Origin: Roseobacter litoralis Och 149 | GTDB taxonomy: Bacteria; Pseudomonadota; Alphaproteobacteria; Rhodobacterales; Rhodobacteraceae | DNA length: 64,000 bases | Reading direction: 5' to 3' | NCBI RefSeq assembly: GCF_000154785.2 | Contig: NC_015730.1 | Location: forward strand, 1,116,001-1,180,000 | Shown: in pieces, positions 16,115 through 24,735 of the stretch | Layout: every line of letters begins with the position of its first letter | How positions within the stretch are numbered: position 1 is the stretch's first letter | Position numbers and translations under genes: made by a program | The notes under the pieces: generated by a model | What the model saw: only the letters and a program-made list of their open reading frames with translations | Databases searched by the model: none | What the model was told of the DNA's origin: nothing

Positions 16115-17109
16115 AGCTTGATCCTCTCCCCCAGTTACTGCGCATGTTCTTCACCGACTGGATGGTCCAGCAACGCAACGCGTCCCAGCACACCGTCAAG
16201 TCATATCGGGATACCTGGCGGCTCTTTCTGCGCTTTGTCGCAGTCCGGTGTGGCAAGCCGGTTGTTCGTCTCACGCTGAGCGAGTTGACCGCCGCAGAGG
16301 TCATCGCCTTCCTGCATCACCTTGAGAGTGTACGCGGCGACACGATCGGTACCCGCAATTGCCGCCTTGCTGCCCTGCGCAGCTTCTTCGGCTTTGTGGC
16401 AACGCGCGAACCGGAACTGATGGCGCAATGCGCGGAGGTCATGAATGTGCCAACGAAAAAGGCACCGATCCGCGCGCCGGATTACCTCGAACCCGAAGAA
16501 GTGCAGGCAATCCTGGCGCAGCCCGACCGGTCAACGCTGATCGGCCAACGGGACCATACCTTGCTGTCGTTCCTCTACAACACCGGCGCACGTATCCAGG
16601 AAGCGCTTGATTTGTGCCCGCAGGCCATCAGGTTCGAGGCACCTGGCTGTGTGCGATTGTACGGAAAAGGCCGCAAGGAGCGGATCAGTCCGCTCTGGCC
16701 AGAGACGGTCGCATTGCTGCGATCCCTGTTGAAGCGCGTGCCGAGACCGGCCGATGCAGCGCTCTTTGTAAACCGCTATGGCAGCCCGCTCAGTGCTTCA
16801 GGCGTGCGCTTCAAGTTGGCAGAGTATGTGAAGGCCGCAGCGGTGGATGTACCGACGCTCGCGCAGAAACACGTGACACCACATAGCTTCCGGCACGCAA
16901 CCGCAGTGCATTTGGTAGCCGCGGGCGTGGATGTCACCGTGATCCGAAGCTGGCTTGGCCATGTCAGCCTGGAAACCACAAACCACTACGCACAGGCCAA
17001 TCTGGAAACCAAGCGCCGAGCGTTGGAACAGGTTGAAAAACCGAAGACCGATAGCCCGCCGTCGTGGCGGCGTGACCAAGACGTGCTCGACTGGCTCGAT
17101 ACGCTCTGA
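16111..17109 (+). CDS. RIT tyrosine recombinase C
   Basis: 332 aa, the XerC/D-like member: N-terminal SAM-like fold, then Arg in TGARIQEALDL, GKGRKER with Lys, HSFRHATAVHL, GHVSLETTNHY with the Tyr nucleophile. Complete. It ends 66 bases before the right inverted repeat. Confidence 0.92.
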   Translation: MKLDPLPQLLRMFFTDWMVQQRNASQHTVKSYRDTWRLFLRFVAVRCGKPVVRLTLSELTAAEVIAFLHHLESVRGDTIGTRNCRLAALRSFFGFVATREPELMAQCAEVMNVPTKKAPIRAPDYLEPEEVQAILAQPDRSTLIGQRDHTLLSFLYNTGARIQEALDLCPQAIRFEAPGCVRLYGKGRKERISPLWPETVALLRSLLKRVPRPADAALFVNRYGSPLSASGVRFKLAEYVKAAAVDVPTLAQKHVTPHSFRHATAVHLVAAGVDVTVIRSWLGHVSLETTNHYAQANLETKRRALEQVEKPKTDSPPSWRRDQDVLDWLDTL

Positions 17110-17120
17110 CAACCATCAAA

Positions 17121-17186
17121 ATAATGCGGAGGAAAAAACCCAGTAAACCCAATGATCGAAGCCCAGCTGGACTTCCTCCGCATTAT
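17121..17186. repeat. Subterminal inverted repeat at the right RIT end
   Basis: ATAATGCGGAGGAA (17121-17134) is the exact reverse complement of TTCCTCCGCATTAT (17173-17186), the latter overlapping the terminal repeat. A second, inner copy of the terminal motif next to the end suggests paired recombinase binding sites. Confidence 0.75.
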
Positions 17187-17202
17187 GCCGTTCTCATGAT
17201 AA
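17176..17202. repeat. Right terminal inverted repeat of the RIT element
   Basis: Exact reverse complement of 13371-13397. Confidence 0.9.
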
Positions 17203-17436
17203 TGGAGAATGTTCGAGTTCGACAAGCTGCTTTAATTCTCTGCTACTCTTTTGATATGCATCCGCCTTCTCTTGTAGTCTTGCCGAAAAATTTCCCAATA
17301 ACTCATCAAACACAACATCGGGAATAACAACTTGGACGCCTAAGAAAGAGCACGCTTTCAAGAACGCTTTGGCCGAGGATGAACGGAAAAAGCGGTCATT
17401 CATCAGAATGTTCGTATCAATGAAAATCGTGGTCAT
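17203..17436 (-). pseudogene. N-terminal piece of the PIN_12 (DUF4935) gene, cut by the RIT element
   Basis: ATG 17436 starts MTTIFIDTNILMNDRF, the canonical first PIN strand with its metal-binding Asp (FIDTN), then VVIPDVVFDELLGNF with the conserved Glu. The fragment runs to ELEHSP at the RIT border and would add only Leu-Ser before a stop inside the element. With the two other pieces the original protein was about 370 residues, the usual PIN_12 size. PIN proteins are Mg-dependent nucleases, often toxins or defence proteins. Confidence 0.88.
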
Positions 17437-17552
17437 ATGCGCGCCACCCAAAGTGTTAAATCTCGAAACTAGCCATAACAGCCTGTCACGGCACAGATAT
17501 CAACACCACCTTGAATGCAAGAGAATGCACAGGCCAAATTGTGTGACCGTCA

Positions 17553-17966
17553 TTAAACGAGGTAAGTAGCGATCCAATCTCCAAAACCCCAAAAGAGGGT
17601 TGAGACTACACCAGAAATAGTTAGTGATATATTTTCTCTTCGTGTTTGCACACGGGTGCGACGCAAGTCTGTGCTTATCGCTCTAATTATTCCTGAGTTT
17701 GTCTCTGCAAGGATACGAGGGTCGTCAGAAGACGTTTCAGAAAGCAACGCTAGTAGCTCATCCGAGGAAGAGCTCACTATCTCAACAGTGTGGTATCTAT
17801 CATAAGAAAGTAAAAACAAGGCGGCAAAAGATAGTGCAACGCCTAATGCTCCGCCTCGACCTGCATGCGACGAATGCCCGAGCTCAACGCATACATAGAA
17901 CCAAACCGCAGATACAAGCGTGCAAACAATAGGCAGTGCAACCGCTATGATCTTCCACTTAAACAA
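17553..17966 (-). CDS. Hypothetical inner-membrane protein
   Basis: 137 aa from TTG 17966, which has GAGGAG four bases upstream. Two hydrophobic segments at the N-terminus (IIAVALPIVCTLVSAVWFYV and GALGVALSFAALFLL), a polar middle of about 50 residues with a basic part (TDLRRTRVQTRRE), and a C-terminal hydrophobic segment. No family recognised. Confidence 0.55.
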   Translation of the reverse strand: MFKWKIIAVALPIVCTLVSAVWFYVCVELGHSSHAGRGGALGVALSFAALFLLSYDRYHTVEIVSSSSDELLALLSETSSDDPRILAETNSGIIRAISTDLRRTRVQTRRENISLTISGVVSTLFWGFGDWIATYLV

Positions 17967-17987
17967 ACCGTTCTCCTCATTCTGAGG

Positions 17988-18302
17988 TCATAGGCTAAAT
18001 ATCGCAGTCGGGCGAAATTCTTGGCTTGATAGGCCCAACTTAATGCAAACGATCTTGTGTTTCGGTGTGTAGATTAACAGCGCTTCATGCCCGTCGTAAA
18101 TGTCAGTCTCGTACGTCACGCCGTCAACCTGTTGCCCGGAACAGGCTTTGAGAACCATTACGCAGCTCTTGGTAAGGTCAGCATACTTTTCTTCTGCGGC
18201 TTGTTTACCGTAACCGTCAGAGCCAGTGTCCATTGCATTGAACGCTATGCTTCGGGCACGTAGAAGCGCACCAGCATCAATGGAGTAGTTGGCCAATGTC
18301 AT
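17988..18302 (-). CDS. Hypothetical protein
   Basis: 104 aa, probably cytoplasmic. N-terminal helices (SIDAGALLRARSIAFNAM, QAAEEKYADLTKSCVMVL) and a C-terminal strand pair (EALLIYTPKHKIVCIKLGL). It starts with ATG 18302 and ends 21 bases before the membrane protein start, in the same direction, so the two may be co-transcribed. Unknown function. Confidence 0.5.
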   Translation of the reverse strand: MTLANYSIDAGALLRARSIAFNAMDTGSDGYGKQAAEEKYADLTKSCVMVLKACSGQQVDGVTYETDIYDGHEALLIYTPKHKIVCIKLGLSSQEFRPTAIFSL

Positions 18303-18411
18303 TACACTGCTCGTCCCGATTTTTTTTTATTAGAGAAGCACAATTGCCGTGTTTTGGCAAACAATTGGTTATGCAGTGTTAGAAAACATTAAGCGCCACA
18401 AAGCGGCACAA

Positions 18412-19182
18412 CTAGCGCAAATCGGCCTCAAAAATTTTCAACGCTTCATCGTTGGTCACAACGGGCACAGTGCCACTGGAAAAATCGCGTTTCAAATCGG
18501 CAAGCTCTGATTTGAGAATGCCTAACTCAGCTTCACTCAGGGCGGCTTTGAGCACCCCAGTAGAACCGCCTATGATGGGCTTCTTGCTATCTACCATATC
18601 TGCCTCATATTGGCGCGGATGGTCGTTTAGATCGCCTCCGCGTCCTTGTTTGGCGTAAATAATATCGTTTAATTCCAAGAAATTCAAGCCCCCATTGATA
18701 AATATTCTTGACAAACTCTTCTCACTTTTTTGAGCGATTCGTGATGCTGCAAACGCCGTTGGAGCATGCCCGTTGAGCGCTGGCCCATTGATTTTTTCGA
18801 GCTGCGCACAGGCTTGAGTGAATTTTTTGATAAACGAAGCAGAACGTACAAGACGAACTTGCAACGGATACGCATCCTTACCAACCGCAGCTTTCGCCAG
18901 ATCAAACCCCTCAAAAGGCTCAAGTCCTCTACAGAGCACACCCTCATAGGCAAGATTTGCCAGATAGTCCCCAAGCACCTGAACCGCGATGTCATTGCAG
19001 TCAAGTTTAGGCTGAAATGAAAGGTAAACTTCAAAAGAGATGAAGTCGACACTCTCTTGAAGCGGACTCATCCATCGTCCTATCATAATAACCCTCGCTA
19101 ACGACTCTTCGCAGAGAATAACACGAATATAGTTGTTTTGATCGCGAAACAAGTAGCCGAAGACAAACGCCGAGTTTTGCAC
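18412..19182 (-). CDS. Hypothetical protein of the mobilisation region
   Basis: 256 aa from GTG 19182. A first part of alternating strands and helices (residues 1-75), a helical middle (SASFIKKFTQACAQLEKI), and a C-terminal helix (LSEAELGILKSELADLKRDF). No signal peptide. It lies about 100 bases downstream of the relaxase in the same direction and may belong to the same mobile region. No family recognised. Confidence 0.55.
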   Translation of the reverse strand: MQNSAFVFGYLFRDQNNYIRVILCEESLARVIMIGRWMSPLQESVDFISFEVYLSFQPKLDCNDIAVQVLGDYLANLAYEGVLCRGLEPFEGFDLAKAAVGKDAYPLQVRLVRSASFIKKFTQACAQLEKINGPALNGHAPTAFAASRIAQKSEKSLSRIFINGGLNFLELNDIIYAKQGRGGDLNDHPRQYEADMVDSKKPIIGGSTGVLKAALSEAELGILKSELADLKRDFSSGTVPVVTNDEALKIFEADLR

Positions 19183-19285
19183 AAGTTGTCCCCCATTTTA
19201 TCCACAGCCATAGCTTTACTTACTTCTCGCCTTATCCCGACGATCTGACGGCACTCGGGCGCGAGCTCGCCAAGAACTAGTTATT

Positions 19286-20584
19286 TTAGCGCTCAAAACT
19301 AGGCCTTTCAGTGCTGCGTATCCGCCGTTTTTGCCTAGGCAATGATTGCCGCCGTCGGGCTGGCTTGTCGCTTTCAGAGCTGAGCTCCTTAAACCGCTCC
19401 TCTAGTTGTCTCGTGTCATTGGCAAGTTCGCGACGGATATAAGCTCCGCGCGTCAGTTCTTCTTTCTTGCGTTTGGCGATTGCTTCTTGCGCCGACACGT
19501 ACTGAGCACGCAAACGTTCGTGCTGCGCGTTCACCCGTTGTTCAGCTTGTGCATTTTCAAGATCGTTTTGCTGAAGAGTTTTCTTACGCTTGCCTGTCAC
19601 ACGATCTAGCAGTCCCATCAGGCCTTTGCGCAAACGAGCGTCCTGTTCTTGTTTACGCTTATCAGTGTCTGAGGCCACACGCTTCTTAAGTTCTTCCTGA
19701 GCCAAAGACTGACGTTTTTTGTTCTCTGCGTTTTGCCGAGAAAGCTGTTCAACACGTTGGCGCGCGCGTAGCTTTTCTTGCTCGCGCAGTTCAGCAAGAC
19801 GTTTGATGGTGCGATCTGAAGCTATGCGATGAGCTTCGTTCTTAGAAGGCAGCTTCGATGGATCACCCAACCTGTCTCGCACTTGCTTGGCTTTGACCCC
19901 GACATATTTTGCAATAGCAAAAGCTTCACCGTTTCGATCAACGGCGATGTGCCCTCTGCGATCACCCTTGGCCAAAACGAAACCATGAGCCTCAAGCGCA
20001 TTGCCAAAGGCAGTGCGACTATCCGAGATTGCCCAGGCATCCTGAAAAATCTCCTTGGTCTTGGTCGGATCGCGTCCAGCTCGCTTGCATTGCTGCCATT
20101 CGGCCAATGTGAAATTGCGTGGATCGCGCTCTTCATGACGAACAAAGCCGCGTGGCATCTGCCAGCCATGCTCTCGGGATAGATCCTGCATTTTGCGCCT
20201 AGAGAATGACATTTGCACCGCGCGCATCTCTTGATGATCAATGCGGCTCCAAACGGCATGCGCATGTGTTCTGCCGTTTTTTGTGTGCAGAACAATGGCG
20301 CGCGGCTGCCCCTCTAAGCCAAGTTGTTGTTCGGCTCGATCTACAGTGTTCTCGAATTCCTTTGCGGAAATTTCAGTATCCTTGGGAGGGTTCAGGCTAA
20401 GGCTGAAAAGGTGCTGCTTGCATTTCGTCGCGCGCGACATGGCATAGGATTCCTGAAACGCGGATTGCAGATCATCCGAGGCAAATCCACGAATTTGATG
20501 TACCTTAACGCGCTCATTCTCGTCTTTCATCAAGTGATGAGCGAGATTCTTAGCACCGCCGCGTTGATTGCCGACAAGGATCAT
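19286..20584 (-). CDS. Relaxase / mobilisation nuclease (MobA-like)
   Basis: 432 aa. The N-terminal half is a relaxase domain: MILVGNQRGGAKNLAHHL, QHLFSLSLNPP and the metal-binding triad region GRTHAHAVWSRID (HxHxxW). Tyr in ESYAMSR may be near the nick site chemistry but I cannot assign the catalytic Tyr with certainty. The C-terminal half is a long basic coiled coil (residues 250-432). It would nick the element at oriT and lead the strand into a recipient, using transfer machinery supplied elsewhere; no mating-pair genes are seen. It follows MobC by six bases. Confidence 0.88.
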   Translation of the reverse strand: MILVGNQRGGAKNLAHHLMKDENERVKVHQIRGFASDDLQSAFQESYAMSRATKCKQHLFSLSLNPPKDTEISAKEFENTVDRAEQQLGLEGQPRAIVLHTKNGRTHAHAVWSRIDHQEMRAVQMSFSRRKMQDLSREHGWQMPRGFVRHEERDPRNFTLAEWQQCKRAGRDPTKTKEIFQDAWAISDSRTAFGNALEAHGFVLAKGDRRGHIAVDRNGEAFAIAKYVGVKAKQVRDRLGDPSKLPSKNEAHRIASDRTIKRLAELREQEKLRARQRVEQLSRQNAENKKRQSLAQEELKKRVASDTDKRKQEQDARLRKGLMGLLDRVTGKRKKTLQQNDLENAQAEQRVNAQHERLRAQYVSAQEAIAKRKKEELTRGAYIRRELANDTRQLEERFKELSSESDKPARRRQSLPRQKRRIRSTERPSFER

Positions 20585-20590
20585 ACCGCC

Positions 20591-21019
20591 TCACACCGAC
20601 CGAAGCCCAAGGGCGATCAGAAGATCGGAACGCATCTCTTCAATCTGCAAGCAAGCCCTGTCAATTGTAGCTTGTGTCTGTCGCGTGGCGGGCAGCCGAT
20701 TATTCTCAATTGCAAGCGAGATTGCTGCCAGCGATGTGTAAACATCGGATTGTCCGAGTGCTCCGAGGATGCGCGCCATTGCAGCGTAATCGTCAGGCAC
20801 GGTTTTTTCGTTCAAGCCAGAGAAGGCGGCACCGAACAGACGTTCCCGAATATAGCCATTCATTGAACGCCCAGCCGCCGCCTGCCGAAGTGCTTTTAGT
20901 TCGGTTTCATTCAACCGCACCGATATCGGCGCGGGGCGCTTTTTCTTCTCAGGTTTCTTTTCGGGTTCGTCTTTCGCAGAGCCGAGAAACGTCTTTGTCA
21001 GGCGGTTAAAGCGGCTCAT
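20591..21019 (-). CDS. MobC-like mobilisation accessory protein
   Basis: 142 aa. Residues 1-30 are basic, then a ribbon-helix-helix-like segment ISVRLNETELKALRQAAAGRSMNGYIRERLFG, as in MobC proteins that bind oriT and assist the relaxase. The C-terminal helices (SLAAISLAIENNRLP...TIDRACLQIEEMRSDLLIAL) fit the family. ATG 21019 overlaps the stop of the small upstream frame (ATGA). An oriT is expected upstream, near 21020-21250, but I cannot define it. Confidence 0.8.
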   Translation of the reverse strand: MSRFNRLTKTFLGSAKDEPEKKPEKKKRPAPISVRLNETELKALRQAAAGRSMNGYIRERLFGAAFSGLNEKTVPDDYAAMARILGALGQSDVYTSLAAISLAIENNRLPATRQTQATIDRACLQIEEMRSDLLIALGLRSV

Positions 21020-21192
21020 GGCTCTAACCTCTCAAAATCTATTTCACTTGCGGCAAGGACTTCTTCCCATTCTTGAAGCGTGTCAAAGACGCCAGCGAAG
21101 TCAGTAGAGCAGCAGGTTTCAGGGGGCAAAACAGTGTTCGAAGTATCTCCTGACACCTGCACCACTTTTACTTGTTTGGCAAGATTGTCCAA
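21016..21192 (-). CDS. Small acidic protein overlapping the MobC start
   Basis: A 58-codon frame starts at TTG 21192 and reads MDNLAKQVKVVQVSGDTS, then TCCSTDFAGVFDTLQEWEEVL and ends DFERLEP. Its TGA overlaps the MobC ATG by four bases. The composition looks coding and the coupling is typical of an operon, but no good ribosome binding site precedes the TTG. Confidence 0.4.
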   Translation of the reverse strand: MDNLAKQVKVVQVSGDTSNTVLPPETCCSTDFAGVFDTLQEWEEVLAASEIDFERLEP

Positions 21193-21741
21193 AAATCAAA
21201 ATATTACATAGGTTTGCGGGCCTTAATGCGTTCATGCCCTTTCAAAGGACACGATGGCCGTTGCGGCGTGTGATGCCGTGGGGAGCCCGTTTGATGTATT
21301 CCGCTCAGGGAACAGGGTTGAACAAATCAGTCACGACCTGTTGGTTCACGAAGGCCAGCAGGCTTTTGACCAAAGTGGAGGCGCCGTCTTTGCCCACCCA
21401 AATGCTGTCCGTCGTCAGATAAAATGGGACATTAAAGCGGTTTGGGGCACCGGAGGCTCTGGCGGCTGAAAATCCGTGCTGCATGTATAGATTGCCATGG
21501 AGCCTTGGCATTGACGCGGCGTCAGCGCGAAGAGCCGTGACGCGGAAAACGAGCGGGCAAGGGTCGGCAGCCTCAAGGGCCGAGACCCGTCTTATTCTCA
21601 TCTACCGACATTTTCCATGACGTGCGGTTTTTACCGAATCGTGCACCGGCAATCGAAGTGTAACATGACGTGATCGGTAGGCATCGCGGTCTGTGCAGGG
21701 GCCAAAATTCGTTGCACCCGGTTACCGCCGACAGAAACGCA

Positions 21742-21757
21742 CACTGGACGTCCAGTG
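21742..21757. repeat. Perfect 16-bp palindrome
   Basis: CACTGGAC followed directly by its reverse complement GTCCAGTG, 285 bases before the RTX start. Could be a binding site for a dimeric regulator. Confidence 0.5.
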
Positions 21758-21950
21758 AATTCGGGACTTGGAGCGAAGGTCGGCACGTCGATCCGCCGGG
21801 ACCGAAGGGGCGAGCAAAGGTCAGTAGGTCTTAATTTGGGAAGAAGTTACGAAGGCACGCTCAAGACCATCAGCGTCTGGTGGCGGCCGTTGATCTTTTC
21901 TTGGTGTCGTGTGCACAGCGTTGCGTCTTTTTTTTCCTTTTGACCTTCAG

Positions 21951-21964
21951 TTGATCTGGATCAA
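21951..21964 (+). promoter_or_regulatory. FNR/FnrL-type box upstream of the RTX gene
   Basis: TTGATCTGGATCAA is an exact match to TTGAT-N4-ATCAA, the consensus of the FNR/FixK subfamily of Crp-type regulators. It ends 62 bases before the RTX ATG at 22027, a position suited to activation of its promoter under low oxygen. Confidence 0.6.
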
Positions 21965-22026
21965 CGATTTGAGCAGGAAGGTATTAATTATTGTTAAGAA
22001 ATGGTTTCAAAGGGACGGATGAATTT

Positions 22027-24735
22027 ATGACAACGCTAACTGAGTGGCGCGCGCCGTTTCAGGTCAATACTGGCAATGCAAGTATCGGACACCAATTCTC
22101 GCCAAAGGTGATCGGACTTGCCAATGGATGGTTCATGGTCGCCTGGAGAGAGCAATTCGGCGAGGGGGCGCCGGACAATGGGCAAGATATTGTGGCCAAA
22201 ATCTACAACGCCGATGGCAACGTCGAATTTGACTCCTTTGCGCTTAACTTTGAATGGATGGAAGATGATCAGACGAGCTTCGATATCGCGCCGACACATG
22301 ACGGTTTCGTGGTGGTTTATTCAGACGAAAGTGGGGCTGAAGAGACACTTCGTATTGAACGAAATTTTGAAGATTTTTCTTATAGATACGGCACGCTCAC
22401 CAATGAAGGTGACTATGATAGGCCACAGGTCGTAGCGAATCTTTTGCCGGGTAATGATGACATTTTCGTCGTTTACGGAAATTTTGATGATGACCAAGTG
22501 GATGCTCTTGTCATAGACGAGGACGACAGCTTTTTGCCCACCTTTGCTGTTCAAAATCCAACAGCGAGCGCTGTCCGACCCTTTGTTGAAGACGCTGTTG
22601 TTCTGAGCAATGGAAATTTCGCCACGCTGTTTTGGAGTGGTGACGCAAACTTAGTTTCTATCGCCACTGAAGGTGGAAGAATTATTAACCAAACACTGGT
22701 CGCCGGTAGCTTTAATGCTGCGCGCGACATCGCGAGCTTGGCAGATGGTGGCTATGTTGTTGTCGGCAAGGAAGGCTCGCACTACGGTGAAATCCTTGGA
22801 CACATCTACGATAACGCCGGTAACGCCGTCGCTGAAATTATCCCGATTGAAATGTCGGGTTATGTCGTCAACGAACCGCGCGTCGCCGCCTTGCCAGACG
22901 GTGGTTTCGTAATCATGTTCGAAGTGGGGTATGGTCGATATCATGCGCAAATCTTCAATGCTGATGGTTCCAGTGCGACTGCGCCGGTCCTGATCGGTGA
23001 TGGAGGGTTTTTGGCAACCCAACCGGAAATCAGCGTAACGGCTGACGGCCGGATTGTTTTCGTGTGGCATGGCGAACAAGGATCTGGGTCCTCCAGAGAG
23101 ATCTATTCCACAATCTGGGACCCGCGCGGCGAGGTGATCGACCCTGACGACTACGGTCAGCTTCGCACGAACTTCCTCGCGACTGATACGATAACCACTG
23201 GCATCAACGGATCGACCGTGCTGGAAGGCGAGATCGGGGACACAATCCTTGGTCAGGTCGGAAATGATAACATTTACACTTCTGGCAGTGGCGATTTCTG
23301 GGGCGGCGGCGGGAATGATCGGATCATTTCCAGTGCCGATTTCGCGTTGGCGGGTGATTTCAAGTATTTGAACGGCGAAGCGGGTATCGATACGCTGGAT
23401 ACGACTGCTTTCAATGGTGACTACACCGTCAATCTTGAAACGGGTCAGACAGATTACCTTGGCGCCCCAAACGAGGCCCGCGAAGGATTTTACAACTTCG
23501 AGAACATCATTTCCGGCAACGGCAATGACGCGTTGTCTGGCACCGCAGGCGCGAACCGCATGGACGGCGGCGGCGGCGATGATCTTATTACGGGCTTGGG
23601 GGGTAATGATTTTCTGCTTGGTGGCTCCGGTAATGACACTCTGGAAGGGGGGGATGGCAACGACCGGATTCTGGGCGTTACGGGTAATGATACCCTGCGC
23701 GGCGAACTCGGCAACGACGTCCTGAACGGCGGCGATGGCAACGATGATATGATCGGCGGAAACGGCGATGACATCATGTATGGCGGTGCTGGCAATGACA
23801 CCATGGACGGTGGGGATGGCAACGACCTTTTGATCGGCAATGACGGCGACGACATCATGGACGGCGGCCTTGGCAACGACAATTTCCGCGGTGGCACCGG
23901 GGTCGATGTTATCGACGGAGGTGTGGGCGATGACAGAGCCTTTGGCGGTGACGGAAACGACACCTTGCGGGGTGGCCAAGGCAACGACCTGATGGATGGC
24001 AGTGCGGGCGATGATGTCATCGAGGGGAACGATGGCGATGACATTTTGGTGGGCCGGATCGGCAATGACACGTTGGTCGGCGGCACTGGGCAGGACCAGC
24101 TGCGCGGTGGCGGCGGCAATGACGTTCTGAGAGGCGGCGATGATAACGACAGGCTGTTCGGCGGTTCGAATGACGACACGCTGTTTGGGGGGGATGGCGA
24201 CGATTTCATGCAAGGCAACCAGCAGGACGATCACCTGTTTGGTGAGGCTGGCAGTGACCGGCTGTTTGGTGGCGATGGTTTCGATTTCCTCTTCGGCGGT
24301 GCGGCGAATGACACGCTTTTGGGGGGCAGGGGCAACGACGTTCTGGTTGGCGGACTGGGGTCGGACACACTGGTGGGCGGCGCTCAGAACGACATTTTTC
24401 AGTTCGATAGTGTCGCGGACTCCAACCCTTTCCAGCACGACAGCATCAACGGCATGGACGGGGTCGGAGTGGCAGGCGGCGACCGGATCGATCTGTCCAA
24501 CATCGACGCCAATACCCTGATTGCCGGGAACCAGGCCTTTAGCTTTATCGGAGAGCAGACCGATGTCAGTGGTCTCTCCTTTGGCGCGGGCGTGTTCTGG
24601 GTCCGGTCGATATTCGATGCGACGTTACTCTTGGGGAGCATCGACGATGACGACACGATTGATCTGATGATCCGGATCAACGACACTCAGAGCGTGTCGC
24701 CGGGCGACTATGTGATCGGTGACTTCATCGTTTGA
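22027..24735 (+). CDS. Large RTX (hemolysin-type calcium-binding repeat) protein
   Basis: 902 aa from ATG 22027, with AAAGGGACGG upstream; a 12-residue longer start at 21991 is less likely. There is no N-terminal signal peptide, as expected for type I secretion. Residues about 15-385 are strand-rich with repeated DGGFVV/ADGRIVFVW motifs, which suggests a beta-propeller-like domain. Then come 31 uninterrupted RTX nonapeptides (GGxGNDxLx; 23566-24402) that fold on calcium outside the cell, and a C-terminal 110-residue domain with the DxIDLSNID and FxFIG segments common to M10-type C-terminal RTX secretion domains. No TolC/HlyB/HlyD genes are adjacent. Function (adhesin, enzyme or surface layer) is not visible. 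Confidence 0.9.
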   Translation: MTTLTEWRAPFQVNTGNASIGHQFSPKVIGLANGWFMVAWREQFGEGAPDNGQDIVAKIYNADGNVEFDSFALNFEWMEDDQTSFDIAPTHDGFVVVYSDESGAEETLRIERNFEDFSYRYGTLTNEGDYDRPQVVANLLPGNDDIFVVYGNFDDDQVDALVIDEDDSFLPTFAVQNPTASAVRPFVEDAVVLSNGNFATLFWSGDANLVSIATEGGRIINQTLVAGSFNAARDIASLADGGYVVVGKEGSHYGEILGHIYDNAGNAVAEIIPIEMSGYVVNEPRVAALPDGGFVIMFEVGYGRYHAQIFNADGSSATAPVLIGDGGFLATQPEISVTADGRIVFVWHGEQGSGSSREIYSTIWDPRGEVIDPDDYGQLRTNFLATDTITTGINGSTVLEGEIGDTILGQVGNDNIYTSGSGDFWGGGGNDRIISSADFALAGDFKYLNGEAGIDTLDTTAFNGDYTVNLETGQTDYLGAPNEAREGFYNFENIISGNGNDALSGTAGANRMDGGGGDDLITGLGGNDFLLGGSGNDTLEGGDGNDRILGVTGNDTLRGELGNDVLNGGDGNDDMIGGNGDDIMYGGAGNDTMDGGDGNDLLIGNDGDDIMDGGLGNDNFRGGTGVDVIDGGVGDDRAFGGDGNDTLRGGQGNDLMDGSAGDDVIEGNDGDDILVGRIGNDTLVGGTGQDQLRGGGGNDVLRGGDDNDRLFGGSNDDTLFGGDGDDFMQGNQQDDHLFGEAGSDRLFGGDGFDFLFGGAANDTLLGGRGNDVLVGGLGSDTLVGGAQNDIFQFDSVADSNPFQHDSINGMDGVGVAGGDRIDLSNIDANTLIAGNQAFSFIGEQTDVSGLSFGAGVFWVRSIFDATLLLGSIDDDDTIDLMIRINDTQSVSPGDYVIGDFIV
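23566..24402 (+). repeat. 31 tandem 27-bp RTX repeats
   Basis: The coding sequence from 23566 to 24402 divides into 31 units of 27 bases with no break in register, each coding nine residues of the form GGxGNDxLx. Units near the middle keep GND or GDD; the last ones are more degenerate (NQQDDHLF, GGAANDTLL). Confidence 0.85.

Larger units (their letters stand above)
13371..17202 (+). mobile_element. RIT element (recombinase in trio)
   Basis: Three overlapping tyrosine recombinase genes are bounded by perfect 27-bp inverted repeats at 13371-13397 and 17176-17202. This matches the RIT class of mobile elements. Size 3,832 bp, all three genes intact. The flanks show no simple target duplication. 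On both sides lie parts of one PIN_12 gene, so the insertion point is clear. Joining the flanks directly leaves the PIN_12 frame one base out of phase, so the true crossover must remove or add bases. Confidence 0.9.
21193..22026. other. Long region without a convincing gene at the island border
   Basis: 834 bases. A minus-strand frame at 21305-21601 (98 codons) and short plus-strand frames are open but match nothing I recognise and may be remains of a decayed gene. The region holds a perfect 16-bp palindrome CACTGGACGTCCAGTG at 21742-21757 and the FNR-type box at 21951-21964. Base composition rises here from the AT-richer island to GC-richer sequence, so it may mark the island border. Confidence 0.4.

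Noticed and set aside
13360..17220. Target-site duplication flanking the RIT element
   Set aside because: Bases left of 13371 (…TTTGAG) and right of 17202 (TGGAGA…) do not match as a direct repeat.
23566..24402. Regular repeats as a possible CRISPR array
   Set aside because: The period is 27 bases with no spacers, and the units code for GGxGNDxLx in frame.
22651..24438. 595-codon open frame antisense to the RTX gene
   Set aside because: It mirrors the 27-bp RTX repeats; the product is repetitive V/I/A-rich sequence with no ribosome binding site. It is a shadow of the coding strand.
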